Source: Candidatus Odyssella thessalonicensis L13
GTDB lineage: Bacteria; Pseudomonadota; Alphaproteobacteria; Paracaedibacterales; Paracaedibacteraceae
Assembly (NCBI RefSeq): GCF_000190415.1
Contig: NZ_AEWF01000001.1
Coordinates: forward strand, 657,932 to 721,931
Length of the DNA: 64,000 bases
Direction of reading: 5' to 3'
Shown: piece by piece, positions 17,966-26,494 of the stretch
Position numbering within the stretch: the first letter of the stretch is position 1
How the letters are laid out: each line of letters begins with the position of its first letter
Translations under genes and position numbers: made by a program
Notes under the pieces: model-generated
Database searches by the model: none
What the model saw: only the letters and a program-made list of their open reading frames with translations
Told to the model about the DNA's origin: nothing

Positions 17966-18232
17966 TTAGAGGCTTTGCCAATCTTTTTCTTGCGCCTCAA
18001 ATTCCCATTTTGCCTGATCCATAGCTTCTTTAATATTTGAGTGGAAAGTATCCGTAAGTTCCTCTCCCTTATCATTTAAATATATGAGATAAACGCCCTC
18101 ATCTTCAGGATATCTTACAATTTAGAGCTTATGAGGCCTCCCTATTACTTCACCATATAACTTATGGATGGTCTTGGAGATAGATTTATGATTCTCTGAT
18201 AAGATTAGTTCTTTAAGAATAACATAGTTCAT
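17966..18232 (-). pseudogene. Small gene interrupted by an in-frame TAA
   Basis: A minus-strand reading frame of 88 codons plus stop, starting at ATG 18232 (MNYVILKELILSENHKS...) and ending at 17966. It is interrupted only by TAA at 18122-18124 (codon 37, between GRPHKL and IVRYPEDEG). Both halves have coding-like composition, and the second half (IVRYPEDEGVYLIYLNDKG, then TDTFHSNIKEAMDQAKWEFE) reads like an intact small soluble domain. This is best explained as a nonsense mutation in a small gene of unknown function, too short for most ORF callers. The second half alone has no obvious ribosome binding site. Confidence 0.55.
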
Positions 18233-18498
18233 CAATTTCCCCCTGGTATAGTTTCTACTCCAGTATCTCAGATAATTCCTTCTCCCGCCTTTATCCAATA
18301 AAGCTGTAGCGTAGTGCTCTGATAAGAAGCAAGAGAGAAAAACTTACGCTAAAGGCAATAAATTTCCAGCAAATAGCCCCCCTAAATTCCCCAAGATGAA
18401 AATGGTTCACTTATTATCGTTGCTGTTTTTTGTACACAAGTTATATTAACTATGATAATTCAATGATGAGAATTTTAATAATATAAAGGAATTATACC

Positions 18499-19392
18499 AT
18501 GAGACTATCTCTATTACTTTTAGGTTCAGTTTTAACAGTGGCCCAGGCTTATACCCCTTATGGAGGCGAAGGTGGCGAACAAAATCCTCAGGGTGCACCT
18601 TTACCCGCAACCACCCAAACAGATGTACCTCCAGCAATTATAGCCGATGATGCGATTGCCCAGCATCAGCAATTATACGCACAGTTAGATGAAGCTCTAG
18701 AGGCACTTATTGCGCATTTAGGAGATGAATGTGCGGATGAGATAGTGGAAAATTACGATAAAGAAATACAAGCAAAGCCATCTCAAAGCGGATTAATAGG
18801 CATGCGCACTCAAATACTAATGAGTATGTATAATTCCCCAGTGATTCAGAAAAAGATCGAAGAGGATTTGACCAGCCGATTGAAGCAAAAGGTTGAACAG
18901 GAAGTTCCCGCTGACCAACGCGAAGCTAAGAAAGTCTCTCTTGACAAAAAACTTGAACTGGTAGTTCGCAGCATGAAAGATCATGTTGTTCGTCAAGTAC
19001 AAAATGTTATTGAGGGCAAGAGTGTTGAGCAACGAGTAAAGCAAGCTGGTAAAAAAACTGAAAAAGAAGCCAAGCGAGTTGCCAATGATGTGAATGAAGC
19101 AATTGAGGAAGGTAAAGTTGAACGTGAAGTAAAAAAAGGCCTTGAGAAAACCGAAAAAGTACTAAACCGAGCTGCAGATGACATTCAAGAAGCAATTGAG
19201 CAGGGTAAGGTTGAACGTGAAGTAGAAAAAGGCCTTGAGAAAACTGAAAAAGTACTAAACCGAGCTGCAGATGACACTCAAGAAGCAATTGAGGAAGGTA
19301 AAGTTGAACGTGAAGTAAAGAAAGCTGGCAAGAAATTTGAAAAAGAAGGAAAGAAGGGGATTCAGAAGCTAAAAAAGAAGTGGAGATTTTAG
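18499..19392 (+). CDS. Exported helical protein with 31-residue repeats
   Basis: Protein of 297 residues with a signal peptide (MRLSLLLLGSVLTVAQA), a low-complexity Gly/Pro/Gln linker (about 18-45), a helical domain (46-170) and a C-terminal array of charged 31-residue repeats of the form GKVEREVKKGLEKTEKVLNR (then AADDIQEAIEE). The repeats are amphipathic and Lys/Glu-rich, resembling coiled-coil or LEA-like surfactant helices. The ATG follows AAGGAATTATACC. A strong terminator follows at 19448. Export is well supported. Possible roles are membrane-surface binding, envelope spacing or stress protection; none is shown by the sequence. Confidence 0.8.
   Translation: MRLSLLLLGSVLTVAQAYTPYGGEGGEQNPQGAPLPATTQTDVPPAIIADDAIAQHQQLYAQLDEALEALIAHLGDECADEIVENYDKEIQAKPSQSGLIGMRTQILMSMYNSPVIQKKIEEDLTSRLKQKVEQEVPADQREAKKVSLDKKLELVVRSMKDHVVRQVQNVIEGKSVEQRVKQAGKKTEKEAKRVANDVNEAIEEGKVEREVKKGLEKTEKVLNRAADDIQEAIEQGKVEREVEKGLEKTEKVLNRAADDTQEAIEEGKVEREVKKAGKKFEKEGKKGIQKLKKKWRF
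19024..19356 (+). repeat. 93-bp tandem repeats within the exported helical protein
   Basis: About 3.5 copies of a 93-bp unit (31 codons). GAAGCAATTGAG recurs at 19096, 19189 and 19282. The last two copies are nearly identical at the DNA level, so the array expanded recently and its copy number may vary between strains. Confidence 0.85.
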
Positions 19393-19447
19393 GAAAATTG
19401 AGAGCAAAGCTATAGCTCTTTACTTTCAAAGTCTTCGACGATCAGCA

Positions 19448-19475
19448 GTCCAGAGGTTTTCCTCTGGACCTTTTT
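19448..19475 (+). terminator. Intrinsic terminator
   Basis: Stem GTCCAGAGG / CCTCTGGAC (9 bp, perfect) with a TTTT loop, followed by CTTTTTATTT. It lies 55 nt after the stop of the 31-residue-repeat protein. Confidence 0.9.
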
Positions 19476-19871
19476 ATTTCATTAGATACGCTATTTTTAG
19501 CTAGACGCTAAGGTTCTTGCCTTTCCATAGTTTGGTCTCAATTACCTAAACTCTTGCTGTCTAAATTCTTACAAAGCAACAAACATGCAACAGGTAATTC
19601 TACTCTATAATTTTATTATTATAATAGGCTAAGCCTCCTTCTACATAATAAATATCAATAATAAAAATTATCTATACCATTTTATATTAGGTTATTTTTC
19701 ACAAGTTTTTTACTCTTTATGCAACATTTTTTCTTAAAAGTGTGTATTTACTGCATCTTAACTCTCCACCTATGAAAAAAATTCATAACATATTATCTTT
19801 CTTTCGATTGGGTAAATATAACAAATTTGTATATTGAGACAGGCAGGGAATATTTAATAGAGAGGTTTGAG

Positions 19872-20552
19872 ATGTTACTCGTTAATAAGGAAGCTTTGAT
19901 GCAGAATTTGAAATTTTATGTAAATTCCTGGGCACATCAAGAATTAGTTTTCTGTTATAGCGTGACATGCTCAGCCAGCTCCACCGGAATACAATTAACA
20001 CTTCATCAGAAGCAAACGGGGTTTTCTCTAAAGTTAATATTACAAACCGCCGCCGGATGCTTGCGTATTTGCGAATTCAAGCTTGAGGAAGACCCCCGCT
20101 TAAGCAGGAACTCTGCGTCCCTGTATGAAGCTGCCCTTATTGAAATAGTCCTGCATAGTGTACTCCTAAGCATTTATTGTGCCCAGCTGCAGCATAAAGA
20201 AGAGGTCATTTTCATGGTTACCCCTGAGGATGCGGCTGATTTGATGCCAATTGAGGATCTGTTTGATTCCCAGTCAAGCTATCTAACGGCCTTTGGCAAA
20301 CGTCACATCTTTACTTTATATACTAATAGTTTCTATCTAGACGATTTAATTGACCATGTTAATAGTATTAAGGTAATGCTGGGGCAGCATCTGTGGTCAT
20401 GCCAAAGAACGGACCGAGTTTTGAGAAACTATTTACAGCATCCCAATCGCAGGGAAGAGTCACTTTTATCCAAGCCGCGGCCACTTTATCCTCGCCCAAA
20501 AGTACATCTCGAAGAAAATGTCATATTTTTTCCGCGGGTCTTAACCCTATAG
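19872..20552 (+). CDS. Hypothetical cytosolic protein
   Basis: Protein of 226 residues without signal peptide or membrane helix; no family recognised. The open frame reaches back to a TTG at 19827, but ATG 19872 has GAGAGG 6 nt upstream and is preferred. Central segments such as SLYEAALIEIVLHSVLLSIY look like a buried helix, and the C-terminus is Arg/Pro-rich (LSKPRPLYPRPKVHLEENV). An XRE-type regulator gene starts 93 nt downstream on the same strand; the two may form a small unit, but the spacing leaves room for a separate promoter. Function unknown. Confidence 0.7.
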   Translation: MLLVNKEALMQNLKFYVNSWAHQELVFCYSVTCSASSTGIQLTLHQKQTGFSLKLILQTAAGCLRICEFKLEEDPRLSRNSASLYEAALIEIVLHSVLLSIYCAQLQHKEEVIFMVTPEDAADLMPIEDLFDSQSSYLTAFGKRHIFTLYTNSFYLDDLIDHVNSIKVMLGQHLWSCQRTDRVLRNYLQHPNRREESLLSKPRPLYPRPKVHLEENVIFFPRVLTL

Positions 20553-20645
20553 TCGGCACTAACTTTTAGATATGTATATCTGGGGGAAGCCATCAATGCC
20601 CCGCTAAAGGTTAAACTCAAGTAAGAGTAATGAGAAACTAGTTCA

Positions 20646-21008
20646 ATGACAAATAAGCCATCGCTTCATATTCAAACTCATATTAGCCGGAAATTGAAAA
20701 GAAGGCGCGAAGAATTAAATCTTAAACAAAGGGAGCTGGCCCGCTTATTAGGAATTACGCCCCAGCAATTCTCAAAATATGAACGTAAGGCTGATAATAT
20801 ACCCGCGCATCGCTTATATCAGCTATGTAAGATTCTGGCAGTAACACCTAATTATTTTTTCGATGGATTAGAAGAAATCTCCTTATCGTCTTCGGACCAG
20901 AGTTTCTGGCTGTCCTGTGAAAATATTATTGGCCAGCGGGTACACCTCGAGATGGCAGAAATCTATGGCACCATCCGCACAGTTAAAATTCTAAAGCAAG
21001 AACCTTAA
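20646..21008 (+). CDS. XRE-family helix-turn-helix regulator
   Basis: Small regulator of 120 residues. The Cro/C1-type HTH spans about residues 12-70: ISRKLKRRREELNLKQRELA, then LLGITPQQFSKYERKADNIP and LCKILAVTPNYFF, with the recognition helix at PQQFSKYE. The C-terminal 45 residues are unassigned. Similar single-domain XRE proteins control growth-phase or stress genes in alphaproteobacteria. Its target is unknown; the upstream hypothetical gene is a candidate. It does not sit next to any toxin gene here. Confidence 0.9.
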   Translation: MTNKPSLHIQTHISRKLKRRREELNLKQRELARLLGITPQQFSKYERKADNIPAHRLYQLCKILAVTPNYFFDGLEEISLSSSDQSFWLSCENIIGQRVHLEMAEIYGTIRTVKILKQEP

Positions 21009-21278
21009 TCCTCTTTCTTTAGCCTTGCTATATTAAGCGTTCAAGTCTTAAGCAATACCTTGTATCTTTCAGATTCTCCTTTAATTGTGAGAAAGAGAAC
21101 CAAGGGAGCGACAAGATAACAAGTGGCAGAACTAAAATATATAAATTTTGTTTGTGGCCTCTCTTACAGTTTTACGGCGTTAATACAAAAGTAACCATTG
21201 CCACGAACTTTATCTCCTTAAGATAATTCTCTAAAATAAATATAAGTATTTAAGTTCTGTCTAAGAGGGAAAAGTAAA

Positions 21279-23159
21279 TTGCAAGTCAACGCCCAGACAC
21301 TTAACAAGTGGTATAAGCAAGCAGTGAGCCTTCAAAGTGACAAGAAGTATCACCCCGCTATCACTTACTTCGAAAAAGTCATCAAAGCTGTCCCGAATCA
21401 CTTTGCTGCCTGGAATTTACTTGGTTACTCTTACCTTAAAATGAAGCAAAAAGCTAAAGCCTATGAGTGCTTTAAAGAGGCCCTAAAATGGTGTCCTGAG
21501 TTTTTTCCTGCAGCTGTTAATCTTGCCGAATTAATGCTACAGGACAACCATGTCGTCCAGGCTAAAGAGCTAATTATACACTTTCTCAAGCTTCATCCAC
21601 AAGTTGCCAAGCTTCACTATCTTCATTACACTCTTGCAAAAAAGGATCTCAATAAAAGAGAAACCGATCTGGCTTTAGCAAACTATATAAAATATCTAAG
21701 TTCTGAAGATACGGATAATATTGAGCGTGACCGCTTAAACTGGCAACTTTTACTGGATTTAGAACTTGAAGAGTTTCTCGATAACTTAGAAAGTGAGAAA
21801 TCAGCTCTTTGTCACCTTCACCATAACGTGCAAAATTGGATGAAGAAACAGCAAAGCACTCAAGGCTTTCCTTCGACTGTCCCCAATTGTTTATTTTACT
21901 TAGCCTATTACGACACGCCAGCAAAAGAGTTACTGCAGGATATCGGAACTATTTATAGGAAAGTATTCCCCCAACTGACATGGACTAGCCCCCATTGTAT
22001 CAATACAACCATGGCCCCTCATCGGAAACCCAAGATCGGTGTTCTCTCCTGTTATCTTGATAAATTTCATGCGGTTAGTTTCTCGCTGGCCCCGCTTGTT
22101 AAAGCCCTCAATAACGATGACCAGGAAATAATTTACTTTCGCCTTGCCTCTGGGGGGAGCAGCATGCATGAGGTTAATTATAAAGAAACACTAGGAAATA
22201 TAAAATGTGTTGATATTCCTAGCTCTATTGAAGAAGCTCGTCATATTATCGCCAAACATGAGGTAGATATTCTGTGGTATACGGATATCTGTATGACGCC
22301 GCAAACGTACCTGCTTGCTCATGCACGCTTAGCCCCTATTCAGTGCGTCTCTGGCGGCCATCCCTGCACCACCGGTCTTGATACAATCGATTACTTTTTC
22401 TCCAGCACCCTTCTCGAGGATAAAGATTGCCAAGAGCGCTACACAGAAAAGGTGATTCCTTTACCAACCTTCCCCGCCATTTATGAAGACTTTATTCATA
22501 AAGATGTTCCCCATAATCGTGCTGCCTTTAATTTGCCAGAAGATAAGAATTTATATTTTTGTGCACAAATGTTGTTCAAGGTTCACCCGAAGATGGATAC
22601 TATTTTTAAGGGGATTCTTGAAGCAGACCCAAGGGCTGTTATCCTATTCTCCTATGCCAATACTCCGATAGCAGAACGGTTAAAACAAAGACTTAAGCAA
22701 TCTCTGGGAGACTTGAGTGAGCGTTGCCAATTTATCCCGAGTGTGCCTCAGCACCAATTCTTCTTCCTCTTAAAGCAGGTGGATGTCCTTCTCGATACAT
22801 TCCCCTTTAGTGGCGGTAATACCTTAATGCAATCCATTTCTATGCTTGTCCCCACTGTCACCCTGGTCTCTCAAGAATTGCGTGGTTCAGTGGGCACGGC
22901 CTTGTATCGTCTAATGGGAATTGAGGAATGTCTGGCCTGTGATCTTCAGGATTATATTCACAAATCTATTACCATAGCAGGCGATACGGCCATCAGAGAT
23001 CAGATAGCACAGAAAATACGTGACAATAAATATCTTGTTTTTGATCAAAATGAGTCCATTCTCCAAGCCTATCAGGATGCCTTTGCTATGCTGCAGCAGA
23101 AATTAAATGAAACTTACCTCTTAGAAGAAACAGCCCGCAAATATGGAACAACAGACTAA
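21279..23159 (+). CDS. TPR-containing O-GlcNAc-transferase-like glycosyltransferase (GT41)
   Basis: Protein of 626 residues. Residues 1-130 hold TPR motifs (WYKQAVSLQSDKKYHPAITY, then AAWNLLGYSYLKMKQKAKAY). Residues about 245-600 match the GT41/SPY-OGT catalytic region: PKIGVLSCYLDKFHAVS, the acceptor/donor segment APIQCVSGGHPCTTGLDTID, and the nucleotide-sugar segment LLDTFPFSGGNTLMQSISML. Bacterial members transfer sugars to proteins or to surface glycans in the cytosol. Start is TTG after an AGAGGGA site. Its last 17 bp overlap the start of the WbqC-like gene, so the two are translationally coupled. Acceptor unknown. Confidence 0.88.
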   Translation: MQVNAQTLNKWYKQAVSLQSDKKYHPAITYFEKVIKAVPNHFAAWNLLGYSYLKMKQKAKAYECFKEALKWCPEFFPAAVNLAELMLQDNHVVQAKELIIHFLKLHPQVAKLHYLHYTLAKKDLNKRETDLALANYIKYLSSEDTDNIERDRLNWQLLLDLELEEFLDNLESEKSALCHLHHNVQNWMKKQQSTQGFPSTVPNCLFYLAYYDTPAKELLQDIGTIYRKVFPQLTWTSPHCINTTMAPHRKPKIGVLSCYLDKFHAVSFSLAPLVKALNNDDQEIIYFRLASGGSSMHEVNYKETLGNIKCVDIPSSIEEARHIIAKHEVDILWYTDICMTPQTYLLAHARLAPIQCVSGGHPCTTGLDTIDYFFSSTLLEDKDCQERYTEKVIPLPTFPAIYEDFIHKDVPHNRAAFNLPEDKNLYFCAQMLFKVHPKMDTIFKGILEADPRAVILFSYANTPIAERLKQRLKQSLGDLSERCQFIPSVPQHQFFFLLKQVDVLLDTFPFSGGNTLMQSISMLVPTVTLVSQELRGSVGTALYRLMGIEECLACDLQDYIHKSITIAGDTAIRDQIAQKIRDNKYLVFDQNESILQAYQDAFAMLQQKLNETYLLEETARKYGTTD

Positions 23160-23859
23160 AACCATAGCAATTCACCAGCCCTACTTCCTACCTTATTTAG
23201 GCTATTTTCAACTTATCTGTCAGGCTGATATTTTTGTTTTATTAGATGATGTTACCTTTATTAAACGGGGATGGATTAATCGCAACACCATATTATTAAA
23301 TCAGCAGCCCTTCCTAATCAGCCTTCCTGTTGAAAAAGCAAGCCAGAATAAGCTGATTAACGAGTCTTATTTTTTGTTAGACCAAAGATTCTTAGAAAAG
23401 AACCTAATGACCATTGAGACGGCTTATAAAAGAGCCCCTTACTTCAAAGAAATCTTTAATCTATATCAGCAAGTCTTGCTCTACGAGAATAGGAATATTC
23501 CTCTCTTTATTAAGAATAGTCTTGAGCAAGTTCTCAATTATCTGTCCCTTGAGAAAGAGATCAAACTTTCCCATGAAATTGACCACGACAAATCGAAGAA
23601 GCGGGCTGATAAGCTTATTGATCTGACAGGCAACTTACAAGGAACTCATTATATAAACTCGATCGGAGGGCAAAGTCTTTATCAGCCTGATGCTTTCCTG
23701 CACCATGGGATCAAGCTTTCCTTTCTTAGACCAGAGCTTCGCCCTTATCAACAGTTTAATCATCCTTTCGTGGAAAAGTTATCCATGTTGGACGCTTTAA
23801 TGTTTAACTCCCCTGCAGCGATTAAGCACATGCTTTTAACTCAATTCACCCTAATATAA
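23143..23859 (+). CDS. WbqC-like family protein
   Basis: Protein of 238 residues that carries the WbqC signature close to the N-terminus: IAIHQPYFLPYLGYFQLICQ followed by FVLLDDVTFIKRGWINRN. WbqC-like proteins are found in O-antigen, capsule and glycoprotein clusters; their exact reaction is not settled. The start overlaps the end of the OGT-like gene by 17 bp, pointing to coupled translation and a shared pathway. It is convergent with the PhyH-type dioxygenase gene, 32 bp away. Confidence 0.9.
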   Translation: MEQQTKTIAIHQPYFLPYLGYFQLICQADIFVLLDDVTFIKRGWINRNTILLNQQPFLISLPVEKASQNKLINESYFLLDQRFLEKNLMTIETAYKRAPYFKEIFNLYQQVLLYENRNIPLFIKNSLEQVLNYLSLEKEIKLSHEIDHDKSKKRADKLIDLTGNLQGTHYINSIGGQSLYQPDAFLHHGIKLSFLRPELRPYQQFNHPFVEKLSMLDALMFNSPAAIKHMLLTQFTLI

Positions 23860-23891
23860 ATCTATAAAAAGTTCTTGCCTCCCCCTTAAAG

Positions 23892-24704
23892 CTAGATGAA
23901 CACAGATCTCACTTGTTCAGGAGTAGGTATATGTTCAGCTTTTAGCTCTCTATCAACACTTCGTCGGTAAGCGGTAGGATATAATCGTGAGACAAAAAAG
24001 GGATCCTCGGCGTTATCATAGCGAAAGCTCAAAGCCGCGCGCAAAGAATCAGGCCGTCCTTGCTTGCCGGTGCGATGCACCGTAAAAGCCGACATAAAGA
24101 CGACATCACCCATCTCAACTTCTAAAGGATAAAACTCCGAGTCGTCATAATGATCAACGGTATGATAATGATGGGAGGTGACTGCCTGTGCTAACAAACC
24201 AGCTTGGTGGCTTTGGGGCACAATTTCTAAAGGATTAGTATCTAAATGGATATTGCTTAAGGGAATCCAAGCAATAACTGCGTCCAAACTCCCTTGCATG
24301 GACGGCCAATCCTGATGTGCTTCTAGGCCCAAGAAATTATTCTTTGTGCTCATATCAGCCGCAAAAATATTAACGATAGGACCGGTGGGAATGAGAAAGT
24401 TCTGAATATTGAGAGCTTGGAGGCTTAGAGTGAGAGTTGGATGAAATTGTAAAAGCTGAACACTTGGTAGGCGCGAAATTACCCCTGTCATTTTAACAAA
24501 TTCGCCGTAAGCCACAGGATCATTTTCAAACAAGGTCTTCAAAAAACTATAAAGGCATTGCTGTTCCGGTAAGGCTTTAAGGCGGTGCTGGAAATAGTTT
24601 TTAAGAAGCCTCTCAATGTCGAACAAGATGCTTTCAATAGAAGCTAAAGGAAGCAACTGCTTCGCAACATAGTAGCCTTGCTTGTTATAGAAGTCTCGAT
24701 CCAT
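23892..24704 (-). CDS. Phytanoyl-CoA dioxygenase (PhyH) family protein
   Basis: Fe(II)/2-oxoglutarate oxygenase-like protein of 270 residues. The HxD half of the facial triad is at LEAHQDWPSMQGS (His-Gln-Asp), the distal His at FTVHRTGKQGRPDS, followed by the 2-oxoglutarate-binding Arg in LRAALSFRY. PhyH-like enzymes in polysaccharide clusters are thought to hydroxylate or otherwise modify sugar or lipid intermediates. It is the last gene of a minus-strand unit with the beta-propeller protein (6-nt gap) and the PglD-like acetyltransferase. Substrate unknown. Confidence 0.87.
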   Translation of the reverse strand: MDRDFYNKQGYYVAKQLLPLASIESILFDIERLLKNYFQHRLKALPEQQCLYSFLKTLFENDPVAYGEFVKMTGVISRLPSVQLLQFHPTLTLSLQALNIQNFLIPTGPIVNIFAADMSTKNNFLGLEAHQDWPSMQGSLDAVIAWIPLSNIHLDTNPLEIVPQSHQAGLLAQAVTSHHYHTVDHYDDSEFYPLEVEMGDVVFMSAFTVHRTGKQGRPDSLRAALSFRYDNAEDPFFVSRLYPTAYRRSVDRELKAEHIPTPEQVRSVFI

Positions 24705-24710
24705 TTAAAG

Positions 24711-25637
24711 TCACCTATGTTTAACAGCTAATCCTAAACCGCTTTTGCCAAAATCATTGCCATTATAAAATAAGTAAAAGGCGTCTTTCTGAGGCAGCAT
24801 AAAAGGATAAGCAAGCATAAAGCTATCCCAACCTTGCTCCGACAGGCTAAGAATATCTTCTTGCCGTTGCCAACGAAGGCCATCTTCAGAGATTGCATAA
24901 CCGATCTTATAACTATTTAAAGGATTGGTATGATAATCAAAGGGTTTACGATAGCAGAAGACCATATGATAAAGGTCATCTTCTTTGAACACACTGCTAA
25001 CAGAAAGCCCATTACCTTCTTTGTTAAAGTAATCTAACGCCACTTGGCCAGAGCGGTGCCAATCAATACCATTATCAGATTCAGCATAATGGATCCGATA
25101 AATTGCTTCTGGTTTCTGCCTGTGATTATGCCAGCCGGTACAGCAAGAATACCACATCCGCCACTTATCTTCTTTCAGGACGGTGGCAAGACCAACAAAG
25201 TATGGTTCCTTATAAGTGGAAGCCAAAAGCGGTCCTTGGGAAAATCTTTGAAAAGTTTTACCTCCATCCTCACTGATGGCAAGGCCAATAGAATTGTGAT
25301 AGGGGACAGTATTTCTCACATTCCAACCGGTATAATACATTAACTTACGTGACCCTTGATTGATGATCGCGGTTGCCATAACACCACAATCGTCAAAGGT
25401 GCCGATTTCCCCCAGCTCTAGTAACGGCTCAGGATGGCAATAGAGGACTTCTAAAGGATTATGGGCATTGACCTCAATATAAGTCGGTCGACTTCTCCCT
25501 AAATTATCCCGGGTGGAAAAGTAAATACGCCATCTATCAGCATTAACCACTTCGACCAGGGGAACCTGCGTATGTGTCTGCATAAAGGGGTATTGCCCTT
25601 GAGCTTTGAAAATCAGGCCTTTTTTAACCCACCCCAT
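24711..25637 (-). CDS. Five-bladed beta-propeller glycosidase-like protein (GH43/GH130-like)
   Basis: Protein of 308 residues made of repeated beta-propeller blades, as in the GH32/43/68/130 superfamily: HTQVPLVEVVNADRWRIYFS, GTFDDCGVMATAIINQ, KLMYYTGWNV, KWRMWYSCCTGW, IGYAISEDGLRWQRQ and AFYLFYNGNDFG. No signal peptide, so probably cytosolic and biosynthetic rather than degradative. Its ATG follows directly the stop of the acetyltransferase gene (TAAATG), and it is 6 nt from the PhyH gene, so the three act in one operon. Such proteins in glycan clusters may be transferases or hydrolases; the reaction is not clear. Confidence 0.8.
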   Translation of the reverse strand: MGWVKKGLIFKAQGQYPFMQTHTQVPLVEVVNADRWRIYFSTRDNLGRSRPTYIEVNAHNPLEVLYCHPEPLLELGEIGTFDDCGVMATAIINQGSRKLMYYTGWNVRNTVPYHNSIGLAISEDGGKTFQRFSQGPLLASTYKEPYFVGLATVLKEDKWRMWYSCCTGWHNHRQKPEAIYRIHYAESDNGIDWHRSGQVALDYFNKEGNGLSVSSVFKEDDLYHMVFCYRKPFDYHTNPLNSYKIGYAISEDGLRWQRQEDILSLSEQGWDSFMLAYPFMLPQKDAFYLFYNGNDFGKSGLGLAVKHR

Positions 25638-25997
25638 TTATAGACCTCTAAGCCGATGGCTACTGCGCTCTGACAGGGCCTCACTTTTACGGACAATCAA
25701 GGAATGGCCCCCTACTCCTTTAAGCACCATGGCTCCTGCTCCCACAACTGTAAAGTCACCAATTTTAAGGTTATCACCAATGGTGGTATTAACGCCAAAG
25801 AAGCAGTTTTTACCCACCTGAACACTGCCGGAAATAACCACATGGGAAGCTATAAATGTATGATCATCAATATGACTGTGATGACCAATATGGTTGCCAC
25901 TCCAAAGGATAACATTATTGCCAATGGTCACCCCGGGCTGCAAAGTGTTTTTATCAAGAATAAAACAATTTTCTCCCACTGCTTCTTGATATTGCAA
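25638..25997 (-). CDS. C-terminal fragment: left-handed beta-helix acyltransferase domain
   Basis: This frame holds hexapeptide repeats of the acetyltransferase (NVILWSGNHIGHHSHIDD, VVISGSVQVGKNCFFGVN, TTIGDNLKIGDFTVVGAGAM) with the catalytic-type His in GNHIGHHS. The annotated TTG start at 25997 lies inside the natural protein and lacks a convincing ribosome binding site, so separate translation is unlikely. Its stop abuts the ATG of the beta-propeller gene. Confidence 0.6.
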   Translation of the reverse strand: MQYQEAVGENCFILDKNTLQPGVTIGNNVILWSGNHIGHHSHIDDHTFIASHVVISGSVQVGKNCFFGVNTTIGDNLKIGDFTVVGAGAMVLKGVGGHSLIVRKSEALSERSSHRLRGL

Positions 25998-26299
25998 ACA
26001 AGAAGAATGAATATAGCTAATAAATGAGTACCCTTTGGCTTTTGCTTGAAGATATTTTTTTCGCGTAATTGGTTAAGCTTATAATAGCTTATCGGAATAA
26101 ACATCTTAACCTGGCCGGGGGGATAAATTGATTCAATTGATTCAAAGGGAACCACCGGTAATCCCATAAAAGTGGTTGACGTCATATATTCTTGATCTAC
26201 CGTAAATGCCACAATTTTATGGGCTGTGTCACGTGTCAAATATTGAAAAGCAACTTCGGCCAATTGACCAGTTCCAAAAATGATAACCATAGCATTCAC
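25928..26299 (-). CDS. N-terminal fragment: PglD nucleotide-sugar-binding domain
   Basis: As the sequence stands, this frame encodes the PglD_N Rossmann-like domain up to LREK, then about 40 out-of-frame residues (FKQKPKGTHLLAIFILLVCN and onward) before the stop. Without slippage or correction it would be a truncated protein lacking the acyltransferase helix. ATG at 26299 or 26290. Confidence 0.6.
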   Translation of the reverse strand: MNAMVIIFGTGQLAEVAFQYLTRDTAHKIVAFTVDQEYMTSTTFMGLPVVPFESIESIYPPGQVKMFIPISYYKLNQLREKNIFKQKPKGTHLLAIFILLVCNIKKQWEKIVLFLIKTLCSPG

Positions 26300-26494
26300 T
26301 TAACTGTGGGCATTTCTTATAATTCTAGCCTAACAGACGATAGATTAAAATTATGTAAAATGTTAAATAACTGTAATTACCGTGAGAATTATTAGCCAAG
26401 AAGCCAACTTGCTGCAGGAAGAAAGGAGCCCCTCTTGTATTACCTTTTGAAGCCGGCCATACTATTTATTAGCAGTAATAAAAGGACTTAGTTA

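Larger units (their letters stand above)
25638..26299 (-). pseudogene. PglD/NeuD-like sugar O-/N-acyltransferase, frameshifted at an A7 tract
   Basis: Two frames together make one protein of about 220 residues, the usual PglD/NeuD length. The N-terminal part (from 26299) is the PglD nucleotide-sugar-binding domain (VIIFGTGQLAEVAFQYL, MFIPISYYKLNQLREK). At the A7 tract (plus-strand T7, 26055-26061) the frame is lost; adding one A gives KYLQAKAKGYSFISYIHSS and leads straight into the left-handed beta-helix acyltransferase domain (VGENCFILDKNTLQPGVTIG, GHHSHIDDHTFIASHVVI). It is the first gene of the minus-strand operon. Explanations are a mutation, an assembly error in the homopolymer, or expression by slippage on the A tract. 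Confidence 0.85.

Noticed and set aside
18993..19360. 93-bp repeats considered as a CRISPR or intergenic repeat array
   Set aside because: The repeats are contiguous, in frame and lie within a coding sequence; no spacers. No CRISPR array was seen elsewhere in the window.
19007..19429. Minus-strand 140-codon frame rich in Leu/Gln
   Set aside because: Antisense of the 93-bp helical repeats.
20646..21008. XRE regulator as HigA-like antitoxin for the HigB-type domain
   Set aside because: It is 13 kb from the toxin-domain gene with many unrelated genes between; no sequence feature links them.
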